Assembly (NCBI GenBank): GCA_003164035.1
Contig: PLRS01000140.1
Span: 64,552-128,551, forward strand
Direction: 5' to 3'
Origin: Bryobacterales bacterium
GTDB lineage: Bacteria; Acidobacteriota; Terriglobia; Bryobacterales; Bryobacteraceae
Length of the DNA stretch: 64,000 bases
This document shows positions 17,807-26,784 of this stretch, piece after piece; position 1 is the stretch's first letter; every line of letters starts with the position of its first letter. Below the pieces are notes generated by a model. The model ran no database searches. It was not told the origin of the DNA and saw only the letters and a list, made by a program, of their open reading frames with translations. The position numbers and the translations under genes are program-made.

Positions 17807-20800
17807 ATGAACTTGAGCCATTGGCTCACTCGGTCCATCGCAACGACTAAAGCTACATTAGGGCTCTGCGCACTGCTGGTTTTAGGAACCGCGCAGGTCT
17901 GGGCGCAGGCAGTTTCCACGGGCACCATGGCAGGGCAAGTTGTCGACGAACAGAACGCGGCGGTAGCGGGGGCTTCCGTTAAGATCACGGACACCGCCAC
18001 GAGCATAACCCTGTCGACGATCACCAACGATTCCGGACGTTACGTCGTTAGTAACATAACTCCCGGTACGTACAATATCAGCATCTCCAAGGCTGGCTTC
18101 TCGACCTACGAAGTCAATGGCCAGGCGGTAGACGTCGGCGTCTCTCTCGCCCTGAATGCCAAGATGCGGGTCGGGACCACGGCGACGACTATCGAAGTCA
18201 CGGCTACAGTCGGCGCGGAATTACAGACCGCCAACGCCACGGTCGGTACGACCATGAGCGGGCAGCAGCTCCTGGACCTGCCGAACCTGGGCCGCGACGT
18301 CACCACGCTTTCGACCCTTCAGCCGGGCGTGATGCCGGGCGGATACGTGGCCGGGGCGCAGCGCGACCAGACCAGTTTCCTTCTCGACGGCGGCAACAAC
18401 TCCGACGACATGGGCGGCGACACCATTACCTACCAGACCAATATGACCGGGACCGGCGGAACGCAGACAAACGGTATGCCCTCCGGCATTTTGCCCACAC
18501 CGGTGGAATCGGTGGAAGAATTCAAGGTGAATACGTTTGGCCAGACATCGGACTTCAACAGCTCGATCGGCAGCCAGATCCAGATGGTCACCAAGCGCGG
18601 CACCAACCAATGGCACGGATCGGCCTACGGCTACTATTTCGCCACCGACGTCGGCGCGGCGAACTCATGGTCGAACGACCACACGCCCTCGGCCGGCCTG
18701 TCTTATACGCCGCTGGTATCGAATCACCGCGATCGCTTCGGCGGCGCGATCGGCGGCCCGATGACGCCCAAGTTTGCCGGCGGCAAGACCTACTTTTTCT
18801 TCAACTACGAAGGGCTGCGATTCCCCAACGTAAGCACCTACGAGCGCCTGGTCCCCTCAGCCACCATGCGCGAGGGAATCATTTACGTTCCCAATGCCTC
18901 CGGCTCCTATCAACCGTATAACCTGACCAACGGGCCGGTGACGGTGGGTGGAACCACGATCGCTCCCGCGACCTGCCCGGCCGGAGCGTGCGACCCGCGC
19001 GGCCTCGGCATGAACCCGCTGGTGAGTCAAATATTCAATAAGTACATGCCGGCGGGAACGGACACGAGTTACAGCTCCGGCGACAATTACAACACGCTGG
19101 GCTTCATTTCCAGTATTCGCTCGCCACTTACGACGAATACCTACGTAGGACGCATCGATCACGACTTCGGCGAGAAGAACCGCCTCATGGCGACTTACCG
19201 CGATCTTAGCCTGATCTCTCTGACCACCAACCAGGTCGATATCGGCGGCGCGTTCGCGGGCGATACGCTGGGCACTCCAGTGGCAAAAGCTCCCCGCCCG
19301 CAAAAGCCCGACCTCATGGTGATCGCTTTGACCAGCAACCTGACGCCGACCATCACCAACGATCTGCGCTTTAACTACACCCGCAACTTCTGGCAGTGGG
19401 AAGATAACAACTCTCCGGCCCAATTGCCCGGTCTCGGCGGCGCGCTCGAAATCGGCGCAGGCGCGGCCGGTACCGCGGAAAGCACCAACGCCCTGATTCC
19501 GTACAACGTCAACACGCAGAACACCCGCCAGCGATTCTGGGACGGGCAGGACAAAATTCTGCGCGACGACATCACGCAAATCCACGGCAACCATTTGTTG
19601 ACCTACGGCGCGCTGTACCAGCGGAATTTCGACTACCACATGCGCACGGACAACGGCAACGGCACCAACAACCAGATCGTCTACCAGATTTCCGGCCAGA
19701 GCTATCTGAATTGGGGGACCGGGTCCGGCTCGTACATTCCGAGCACGGTCGGCAGTTCCTACGCCAGCACCTATGAGAACCTGGCCGCCGAAGTGTGGGG
19801 CATCGTGAACCTGCCGCAGGTAACTTACACCCGCGCCGGGTCCGCCCTGACGCTGCAGCCGGTGGGCTCGGTAGCCACCGATAAGAGCGTGATTCCGACC
19901 TACAACTTTTACTTCTCCGATTCCTGGCACGTAAAGCCGACCGTCACCATCAACTACGGTCTGTCGTACGGCCTGGAAATGCCACCTTACTCGCAGTCGC
20001 AGAACCAGGTGGTGCTGGTGGACTCTTCGGACAACCCCATCAGCGCGGCGAATTTCATTTCGGCGCGCGAAAAGGCGGCGCTGCAGGGCCAAGCCTACAA
20101 CCCTACTCTGGGCTACGCCCTGGCGGGCAACGTGGGCAGCGGCATGAAGTACCCCTACAATCCGTTCTATGGCGGTTTCAGTCCGCGCGTTTCGATAGCC
20201 TGGAACCCGCGATTCACGGAAGGTCCGCTGGGCAAGCTGTTGGGCAACGGCAAAACCGTGATTCGCGCCGGTTACGGCCGCATTTGGGGCCGATTGAACG
20301 GCGTCGATCTGGTTCTGGTGCCGCTGCTCGGCCCCGGCGTTTTGCAGGCCGTGAGCTGCCCGGGCGCCAGCAGCGCCGGCACCTGCCTCGGTTCGGGCGG
20401 GGTGTCTCCGGCCACGGCGTTCCGCATCGGCGCGGACGGGCTTTCGGCTCCGCTGCCTACTCCTTCGACCACGCTGCCCCAGCCGTTCTATCCCAATATC
20501 AACGGTGCGGCGGCGGGCGACGTGGATACCCTCGACCCCAATTACAAGCCCGAGCGCACCGACAACTTCAACGTCGCCATCCAGCGCGAACTCAACACCA
20601 AGACCACCCTCGAGGTGGGCTACGTAGGCCGCATCATCCGCAACGAATATACGGAGATCAACATCGACGCGGTTCCGACCATGATGACTCTCGGCGGCCA
20701 AGCCTTCTCGTCGGCGTTTTCCCAGGTGTATTGGTCGCTCTACAACCAGAACTTCGCCTCCAACAGCACCGTCGCAGCGCAGCCGTTCTTCGAAAATGCC

Positions 20801-21880
20801 CTGGGCGGAGCCAGTTCCTCGTACTGCGCGGGCTACGCAAGCTGCACGCAGGCGGTGGTATCGAAGAACTCCATCAACGAATTCAAGTATGTGGAGACTT
20901 CCACGCTTTGGGCCGCCATGAATAAAGCGTCTTCGTGGACCTTGGGCCAGACCATGGCCAGCGGCGCCGGGCAGGTCACCTCGGCGGCGTTGAATGCCAG
21001 CCTGGGTTGGGGCAACTACAACGGCGTATACATGACGGTTCGCGCCCGCGATTACCACGGGGCCACCTTCGTCTCCAACTTCACCTGGAGCCGTTCGATG
21101 GGCACGGCGGCTCAATATCAGGCCACCAGCGCCAATACTGTGGTCGATCCGTTCAACATTGGCGCCCAGTATGGGCCGAACAGCTTCGACTACCTGTTTG
21201 TGTACAACGCGGCGGTGTTCTACCGTCCGCCACTGTTCCAGCACAGCACCACCCTTTTGTCGAAGATAGTCGGCGGGTGGACTATCGCTCCGCTGTTCAC
21301 GGCTCAGAGTGGCGCACCGCAGGGGGTTGGCTACTCGCAAGGCACGTGCTCCAGTTGCATGACGTTCGGCGAATCGTCCTCGGGCGGCGAAGAGGCTTAC
21401 GGCGACCAGGCGGTCTTCCTGTCGAAATACACGGGCGGCGGCTCGGCCAACTACGGCCTGGCCGGCGGTTCGACCAGCACTTCGAACAACCCCTACGTTC
21501 CAGCCGGCACGGTAGTCGGCGGCAACAATCCGGCCGGAGTGAACCAGTTCACCAACCCGGCGGCGATCGCGGCGGAGTTCCGGCCCTGCGTTCTGGGCAC
21601 GGATACCAACTGCGGCGGTTACGGCAACATTCGCGGTTTACCCACCTGGAACCTGGATGCCGAGTTGGCCAAGGATTTCAGTCTGTGGAAGGAAAACCGG
21701 GTGGGCGCCACCATCACGTTCCAGTTCACGAATATCCTGAACCACGTGCAGTTGAGCACCCCAAGCGGCATCGAGAACTCGAGTGGGCTGTCGCTGACCA
21801 GCTTGTCCACGTTCGGACGCACCACGAGCCAGTCCAACACGCCGCGCAACATGGAGTTCGGGTTCCGCGTGCATTTCTAA
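17807..21880 (+). CDS. Oar-like TonB-dependent receptor with carboxypeptidase-regulatory domain
   Basis: The 1357-residue protein has a signal peptide (LGLCALLVLGTAQVWAQ), then a carboxypeptidase-regulatory-like/DUF4480-type beta domain (~40-125; GQVVDEQNAAVAGASVKITD). It continues with a plug domain (LLDLPNLGRDVTTLSTLQPG, SFLLDGGNNSDDMG) and a very long 22-strand-type barrel (RAGYGRIWGRLNGVDLVLVP; DNFNVAIQRELNTKTTLEVG), ending in the aromatic strand MEFGFRVHF expected for outer membrane insertion. Such Oar-like receptors are highly expanded in Solibacter-type Acidobacteria and are thought to import large organic substrates. Substrate cannot be deduced; no TonB, ExbB or polymer hydrolase gene sits next to it. 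Single-gene unit with its own promoter and terminator. Confidence 0.93.
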   Translation: MNLSHWLTRSIATTKATLGLCALLVLGTAQVWAQAVSTGTMAGQVVDEQNAAVAGASVKITDTATSITLSTITNDSGRYVVSNITPGTYNISISKAGFSTYEVNGQAVDVGVSLALNAKMRVGTTATTIEVTATVGAELQTANATVGTTMSGQQLLDLPNLGRDVTTLSTLQPGVMPGGYVAGAQRDQTSFLLDGGNNSDDMGGDTITYQTNMTGTGGTQTNGMPSGILPTPVESVEEFKVNTFGQTSDFNSSIGSQIQMVTKRGTNQWHGSAYGYYFATDVGAANSWSNDHTPSAGLSYTPLVSNHRDRFGGAIGGPMTPKFAGGKTYFFFNYEGLRFPNVSTYERLVPSATMREGIIYVPNASGSYQPYNLTNGPVTVGGTTIAPATCPAGACDPRGLGMNPLVSQIFNKYMPAGTDTSYSSGDNYNTLGFISSIRSPLTTNTYVGRIDHDFGEKNRLMATYRDLSLISLTTNQVDIGGAFAGDTLGTPVAKAPRPQKPDLMVIALTSNLTPTITNDLRFNYTRNFWQWEDNNSPAQLPGLGGALEIGAGAAGTAESTNALIPYNVNTQNTRQRFWDGQDKILRDDITQIHGNHLLTYGALYQRNFDYHMRTDNGNGTNNQIVYQISGQSYLNWGTGSGSYIPSTVGSSYASTYENLAAEVWGIVNLPQVTYTRAGSALTLQPVGSVATDKSVIPTYNFYFSDSWHVKPTVTINYGLSYGLEMPPYSQSQNQVVLVDSSDNPISAANFISAREKAALQGQAYNPTLGYALAGNVGSGMKYPYNPFYGGFSPRVSIAWNPRFTEGPLGKLLGNGKTVIRAGYGRIWGRLNGVDLVLVPLLGPGVLQAVSCPGASSAGTCLGSGGVSPATAFRIGADGLSAPLPTPSTTLPQPFYPNINGAAAGDVDTLDPNYKPERTDNFNVAIQRELNTKTTLEVGYVGRIIRNEYTEINIDAVPTMMTLGGQAFSSAFSQVYWSLYNQNFASNSTVAAQPFFENALGGASSSYCAGYASCTQAVVSKNSINEFKYVETSTLWAAMNKASSWTLGQTMASGAGQVTSAALNASLGWGNYNGVYMTVRARDYHGATFVSNFTWSRSMGTAAQYQATSANTVVDPFNIGAQYGPNSFDYLFVYNAAVFYRPPLFQHSTTLLSKIVGGWTIAPLFTAQSGAPQGVGYSQGTCSSCMTFGESSSGGEEAYGDQAVFLSKYTGGGSANYGLAGGSTSTSNNPYVPAGTVVGGNNPAGVNQFTNPAAIAAEFRPCVLGTDTNCGGYGNIRGLPTWNLDAELAKDFSLWKENRVGATITFQFTNILNHVQLSTPSGIENSSGLSLTSLSTFGRTTSQSNTPRNMEFGFRVHF

Positions 21881-21900
21881 ACGGCAAACCAATCTGAGCG

Positions 21901-21939
21901 AAAAGGGCAGCCCGGCAAACCCGGCCTGCCCTTTTTTTT
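21901..21939 (+). terminator. Intrinsic terminator of the TonB receptor gene
   Basis: The stem AAAAGGGCAG…CTGCCCTTTT with inner CCGG pairs is followed by a T-run of 8, starting 20 nt after the stop codon. Confidence 0.9.
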
Positions 21940-21996
21940 CGTTCGGGCGCGGCGTGCCGATGGCGCCGCCGAGAGGGTGCTTAACCGATGCGCGGC

Positions 21997-22026
21997 AACC
22001 GCTCCCTGGCGGTCGCGGCTCGGTTA
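21997..22026. repeat. Family C palindromic repeat, half copy (C2)
   Basis: The sequence aaccgctccctggcggtcgc then ggctcggtta matches the left arm of the large palindrome at 41834-41985; the flanking gcttaaccgat of that element is present too, just upstream. Confidence 0.75.
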
Positions 22027-22094
22027 CGGTGCTGCGCGTTTGCAGTCGCTTAGGAATCGTCATGAAATAACCATGCCAGATCCTGGAGCGCGAC

Positions 22095-22208
22095 GTGGCG
22101 CACGCACGCGTGCGTGCCGTGTCGAGACTTTTCTCGACACCCGCTTGCGTACGGTACGCCGAGCGTCGGCAAAAGTGCCGACGCGGCACGCACGAGTGCG
22201 TGCGCCAC
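22095..22208. repeat. Family B palindromic element (copy B1)
   Basis: This 114-bp element begins gtggcgcacgcac and ends gtgcgtgcgccac. Outer arms are inverted repeats, with inner hairpins gtcgagac…tctcgacac and gtcggcaaaagtgccgac. A second copy lies at 50612-50722. Confidence 0.9.
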
Positions 22209-22458
22209 GCCGAAATGGCACAGTTGTTTCTTGACGAGCCCTTAGTACCGTTGTTCGTAATTACCGCGACGTATTCCGTTGCCGAGTGGAACAGTCCTCC
22301 CGGCGTGTCGCTGGCCGGAAGAGCCGCTTCGCGGCTACGACAGGCCGGGAGTCCTGTCCCACCAAATACGTCACCGAGCCGGGAACGGATCTGCACAGAT
22401 CGGTTAAGCTCACCCCACCGGACCGCGAAGGGACGCTGGAAATTCTGGCTGTGTTAGA
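22209..22458. other. Upstream region of the octaheme gene, no gene seen
   Basis: No convincing open frame. It includes a degenerate repeat part (ggtgggacaggactcccgg on the minus strand, near 22345-22365). A promoter for the octaheme gene is expected here but no canonical boxes are evident. Confidence 0.35.
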
Positions 22459-24939
22459 TTGAAGCGGAGGCTGGTCTTGGGGCGAACTTCGCTGGCGTGG
22501 AGTGTGAGCGCGCTGCTCCTCGTTACGGTGCCGCCGCTCGATAGTCAATCCAATGAGGGTTACGCCGGCGCGGAGGCCTGCGCCAAGTGTCACGCGGGCG
22601 CGGCTCGCGAATGGGCCGAATCGCGTCACAACAAGATGATGCAACCGGCGACGAAACGGAGTGTGGAGGGCGATTTTGCGCGGGCTAAAGTAACGTTGCG
22701 CGGCGCGGCTTACCTGCTGAGGAACGACAATGGCGGCTACTACATTACCGAGTCCGATCTGAGCGGCAAGCCGTGGGAACACAGGGTGGAGTACACGCTC
22801 GGCGGCCGGCGAATCCAGCAATATCTCGCTACGATGGCCGACGGCAGCATCGTTGTTCTACCGGTCGCCTGGGACAATGTTGGCAAGAAGTGGGTCCACG
22901 ATTTGGATATCGGCAATCCGGAAGAGTCATCGGGGGGCGCCGGCGAGGTCTGGAACAAGGAGTGTTATTCCTGCCACGTAAGCCGGGAACGGAAGAACTT
23001 CGACCCGGAGCACCTTCGTTACAGCACCACGTGGGGAAGCCTCGGGATCGATTGCGAGAGCTGTCACGGTCCCGCAAAAGGGCACGCGGGACGGGTGGCG
23101 GGCGCGACGGTCGTCAACCCGGCCAAGCTGGACGCGGCGCGCGGCAGCATGGTTTGCGCCCCGTGCCACTCGATGCGCGATATCTACGCGGATGGGTTTG
23201 CGGCCGGCGCGAACTACTACGATTTCTTTTTGCCGGTGATGGAGTACCGCCTGCCGGCATCCGGGGACCCCGCCTATTGGGCCGACGGGCGGCCGCGGTG
23301 GTTTTCGAACGAGGCAACCGGGTTGTGGCAGAGCCAGTGTTTTCTGAAGGGAGGCGCTACCTGCGTCACTTGCCACTCCCGCCCGCACAATCCCGATGTC
23401 GAGCGCAATCCAACGCTACGGCCGGACAGCAACGCCCTATGCGCGGGGTGCCACAAGGCGATTGCGGCCAATGTCTCCGCGCACAGCCATCATGCGCCGG
23501 CGAGCGCCGGCAGCTCCTGCCTCGAGTGCCACATGCCGGCCACGGCAACCGGCCTGAAGACTCAAATGCGCGATCACTCGCTGAGCATACCGGTGCCTGA
23601 GAATACCATCGGGCACGGCATTCCGAACGCGTGCAATCTGTGCCACCGGGACAAAGACGCGAGTTGGGCGGCGCGGCAGACGAACGCGTGGTACGGCGCC
23701 AAATCGCGCCAGCAGGCGATACGCCGCGCCGACGCGTACACGCAGGCGCGAGCGGGCAATCCGGCGGCGATCGGGGCGCTGCTGGAAATTTTATCCGATC
23801 CTTCGGAAGGGCCGTGGATACGGGCTAATGCCGCCGGATACCTGGGCAATTTCCCCAACGACCCGGCGGCCTACGATGCCGTGCGGCATGCCTTCCTCGA
23901 CCCGGAGCCGCTGGTGCGGGCGACGGCAGCGGCGGCCATTCAGCCTCGGGCGGCGCAGCGGGAAGCCCTGGCACCGGAGCTGGTGCCGCTGCTTTCCGAT
24001 CCGGTGCGTACGGTGCGGATGAGCGCCGGCATCGCGCTGGTTGCCATGGGGGTGAGGCCGTTTCCCGGCGAAGATGGCGCCCGTTTCGAGCAAGCGAAAG
24101 CGCTATACAGGGCGCGTGCCGAGCTGAATTCCGACGACGCGGGGCAGCAGTTCGCGGCGGGGAAATTCTGGTTCCTGTCCGGCGATATGGCTGGCGCGGC
24201 GGCGGCATTTCGCGCCAGCTTGAAGCTGGAACCGGCGATACCGGCGCGGTACCTGCTGGCGCGGTCGGTGGCGGGAAAGGGCGACTATCGGGAGGCTCGC
24301 GAAATCTTAAAGACGATCCCGCGTGACGACCCGCAGTACGGCTCGGCGCAGCAGTTGCTTGCCGAGGTGGAGGCGAAGGATCCGGGCGATGGCGGCGGCG
24401 AGGCCCGGGCGCGGTTTCTGGAGGGCCAGGTTCAGTATCGGAGCGAGTATTACGGCGCGGCGTTGAAGGATTTCGAAGAGGCGCTGCGGCTGGAGCCGGG
24501 GGCGGAGTGGGCGGCGACGGCCGAGATCGATCGCGCCATTTGTCTGGAAAAACTGGCGCGCACGCGCGAAGCCGAAGCCGCCATCGAGGCGCTTTTCCGG
24601 GAGCCGGCGGCGCACCGGGACGTCGACCTGCAGCTTGCGTTTGTCGAGCTGCTGGCGGAAACGGGGCGCGCGGAGGAAGCTCTGAAGCGGATCGACGAGG
24701 CCGTGGCGGCGGCTCCGGACGCCCCGCTGGCGCACTTCTGGCGGGCCAAGGTGCTGCTGCAACTTCAGCGCACCGGCGAAGCGGCGGCGGCGGCGGAAGA
24801 ATCCATCCGGCTGCAGCCGCAGCTTACGGCGGCGCACAACCTGCTGATCCGGATTTACCAGATGCTCGGCCGCACCAAGGAGGCGGCGCAACAGGCGGAA
24901 TGGCTGCGCGACTACCAACGGCGCACACAATCGCACTGA
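22459..24939 (+). CDS. Octaheme c-type cytochrome with HEAT-like and TPR repeats
   Basis: The 826-residue protein has an export signal (SALLLVTVPPLDSQS). Eight CxxCH haem motifs follow: CAKCH (41), CYSCH (169), CESCH (199), CAPCH (233), CVTCH (302), CAGCH (328), CLECH (354) and CNLCH (392). The spread resembles cytochrome c554/NrfA-type multihaem proteins. Residues ~410-520 contain HEAT-like repeats (WIRANAAGYLGNFPND, PVRTVRMSAGIALVAMG), and ~530-826 is a series of TPRs (YYGAALKDFEEALRLEP). It should act in the periplasm in electron transfer, the helical part serving as a protein docking surface. The next gene, for an ASPIC/UnbV propeller protein, overlaps its 3' end by 40 nt, suggesting one complex. 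Confidence 0.92.
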   Translation: MKRRLVLGRTSLAWSVSALLLVTVPPLDSQSNEGYAGAEACAKCHAGAAREWAESRHNKMMQPATKRSVEGDFARAKVTLRGAAYLLRNDNGGYYITESDLSGKPWEHRVEYTLGGRRIQQYLATMADGSIVVLPVAWDNVGKKWVHDLDIGNPEESSGGAGEVWNKECYSCHVSRERKNFDPEHLRYSTTWGSLGIDCESCHGPAKGHAGRVAGATVVNPAKLDAARGSMVCAPCHSMRDIYADGFAAGANYYDFFLPVMEYRLPASGDPAYWADGRPRWFSNEATGLWQSQCFLKGGATCVTCHSRPHNPDVERNPTLRPDSNALCAGCHKAIAANVSAHSHHAPASAGSSCLECHMPATATGLKTQMRDHSLSIPVPENTIGHGIPNACNLCHRDKDASWAARQTNAWYGAKSRQQAIRRADAYTQARAGNPAAIGALLEILSDPSEGPWIRANAAGYLGNFPNDPAAYDAVRHAFLDPEPLVRATAAAAIQPRAAQREALAPELVPLLSDPVRTVRMSAGIALVAMGVRPFPGEDGARFEQAKALYRARAELNSDDAGQQFAAGKFWFLSGDMAGAAAAFRASLKLEPAIPARYLLARSVAGKGDYREAREILKTIPRDDPQYGSAQQLLAEVEAKDPGDGGGEARARFLEGQVQYRSEYYGAALKDFEEALRLEPGAEWAATAEIDRAICLEKLARTREAEAAIEALFREPAAHRDVDLQLAFVELLAETGRAEEALKRIDEAVAAAPDAPLAHFWRAKVLLQLQRTGEAAAAAEESIRLQPQLTAAHNLLIRIYQMLGRTKEAAQQAEWLRDYQRRTQSH

Positions 24940-26570
24940 CCGTGTCGCTCGCGACGGCCGCAATCGGCGTGCGCGCGCAGATTCGCTTCGAAGATACGGC
25001 GGGAAAATCCGGGCCGAAGTTCGAGCTGCACAACGGCGCCATGGGCGCTTTTCACCAGCCCGAGCTGATGCTGGGCGGGGTGGCGGTTCTCGATTACAAC
25101 CGCGACGGCTGCATGGACATTTTTTTCACCAACGGCGCGGCCATGCCGTCGCTGAAGAAGACCGGCCCGCAGTATTTCAACCGGCTGTTTCGCAACGACT
25201 GCCACGGCGGGTTTACGGACGTGACTGCGGAAGCGGGAGTGGCGGGCGATGGCTATTCGGCGGGCGTCGCCGTGGCCGATTACGACAACGACGGCTATCC
25301 GGATATTTTTGTCGCCGGGGTAAACCGAAACATTTTGTATCACAACCGGGGCAACGGCACTTTCGAGGATGTCACCGAGAAGGCGCACCTGGGCGGGGTG
25401 GACGCGCGCTACGGCAAGCTGTGGTCGGTGGCGGCGGCTTGGGTGGACGTGGATAACGACGGCTGGCTCGACCTGGTGGTGAGCAATTACGTGCAATGGG
25501 ACCCGAAGCTAGAGCCCACCTGCGGCACGCCGCAAAGGCCGCTCTACTGCACGCCGAACGCATACCACGACACTCCCAACCAACTGTTTCGCAATAATCG
25601 CGACGGCACGTTTACCGACATCACCGAATCCTCGGGCCTGGGCGCGCAATTCGGCAAAGGCATGGGCGTGGCGGTGGCCGATTACGACGGCGACGGACTG
25701 ATGGATATCTTCGTGGCCAACGACAGCGTGCCGAACTTTCTATTCCATAATCTGGGCCACGGAAAATTCGAAGAGGTGGGGATGCTGGCCGGGGTGGCGC
25801 TGAACGACAATGGGCGGCCGGTGGCCAGCATGGGGGCGGATTTTCGCGACTTCGACAACGACGGCCGGCCCGACCTGATCTTTACGGCGATGTTCAACGA
25901 CACTTTCCAGTTGTTTCGCAACGTGGGAGGGTCGCCGGCATTCGAGGACGCCACCGCGCGGGCGGGGCTGGCGGTGGCGACGCGCAACCTGACAGGCTGG
26001 GGCATCGGGATGTACGATTTCGACAACGACGGCTTCAAAGACGTGTTCACGGCGAACGCGCATTTTCCGGGGCTCGATACGCTGCTGGCGGCGGAGACAT
26101 CGCTGCCGAACTCGGTGTTTCGCAATCGGGGCGACGGCCGGTTCGAAGACGTCTCCAAGAAGGCCGGGCCGGATTTTCAGATTGCGGGACAGTATCGAGG
26201 CGTTGCCTTTGCCGATTTCGACAACGACGGACGGCTGGACGCGGTGGTAGCGAACGTGAATGGGCCGGCGCGTCTGTACCGCAACATTACTCCCAACGCC
26301 GGACACTGGCTGGCGTTGAAGCTGACCGGCACGCGGAGCAACCGCGACGGCATTGGAGCCGCGGTGGCGGTCACGCTCGGGAGCGGACGCAGGTTGTACA
26401 ACCACTGCACCACCAGCGTGGGTTACGCATCCTCGAGCGAGCCGTTGGTGCGTTTTGGCCTGGGTGGAGAAGCGGTGGCAAAGCTGATCCGGATCCGCTG
26501 GCCCAGCGGGCAGGTCGAGGAGCTTCACGACGTGGCGGCGGACCGGGTGGTCGCGGTTCGCGAGCCCTAA
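24900..26570 (+). CDS. CRTAC1-like FG-GAP/VCBS propeller protein with ASPIC/UnbV domain
   Basis: ATG 24900 lies inside the end of the cytochrome gene (40-nt overlap, different frame) and gives a signal peptide (TIALTVSLATAAIGVRAQ). The 556-residue protein holds about seven FG-GAP repeats, each with a calcium-binding DxDxDG-type loop: YNRDGCMD, YDNDGYPD, VDNDGWLD, YDGDGLMD, FDNDGRPD, FDNDGFKD and FDNDGRLD. The C-terminus has the ASPIC/UnbV domain (LVRFGLGGEAVAKLIRIRW). Proteins of this kind are exported beta-propellers. In acidobacterial genomes they often sit beside multihaem/TPR proteins, as here, but their function is not defined. Confidence 0.9.
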   Translation: MAARLPTAHTIALTVSLATAAIGVRAQIRFEDTAGKSGPKFELHNGAMGAFHQPELMLGGVAVLDYNRDGCMDIFFTNGAAMPSLKKTGPQYFNRLFRNDCHGGFTDVTAEAGVAGDGYSAGVAVADYDNDGYPDIFVAGVNRNILYHNRGNGTFEDVTEKAHLGGVDARYGKLWSVAAAWVDVDNDGWLDLVVSNYVQWDPKLEPTCGTPQRPLYCTPNAYHDTPNQLFRNNRDGTFTDITESSGLGAQFGKGMGVAVADYDGDGLMDIFVANDSVPNFLFHNLGHGKFEEVGMLAGVALNDNGRPVASMGADFRDFDNDGRPDLIFTAMFNDTFQLFRNVGGSPAFEDATARAGLAVATRNLTGWGIGMYDFDNDGFKDVFTANAHFPGLDTLLAAETSLPNSVFRNRGDGRFEDVSKKAGPDFQIAGQYRGVAFADFDNDGRLDAVVANVNGPARLYRNITPNAGHWLALKLTGTRSNRDGIGAAVAVTLGSGRRLYNHCTTSVGYASSSEPLVRFGLGGEAVAKLIRIRWPSGQVEELHDVAADRVVAVREP

Positions 26571-26685
26571 CCTAAATCACGCGGTCAGGGGGGACGCGGC
26601 CTGCCGGAGGCCTGCTGGTAGCGGCAACCCAAAAACACCGGCGACAAAGATCGCCGGCGCTACGAAAGACGAGAACGTCGGCTCT

Positions 26686-26734
26686 GCAGACTGAGAGTCC
26701 GCGCCACATACTTTTTTCGTCGCGGACAGTCTGC
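26686..26734. repeat. Family E palindromic repeat (copy E1)
   Basis: gcagactgagagtccgcg pairs with cgcggacagtctgc, with an AGAG bulge and a 17-nt loop. Related copies lie at 27736-27754 and 27845-27863. Confidence 0.75.
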
Positions 26735-26784
26735 ATAGGTTGTATTACTATCCATGAATTTGTTTGCATGTCGCGACGATTTTC

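Noticed and set aside
18857..21340. 827-codon open frame opposite the TonB receptor gene
   Set aside because: Antisense to a recognised receptor; no domain, no ribosome site.
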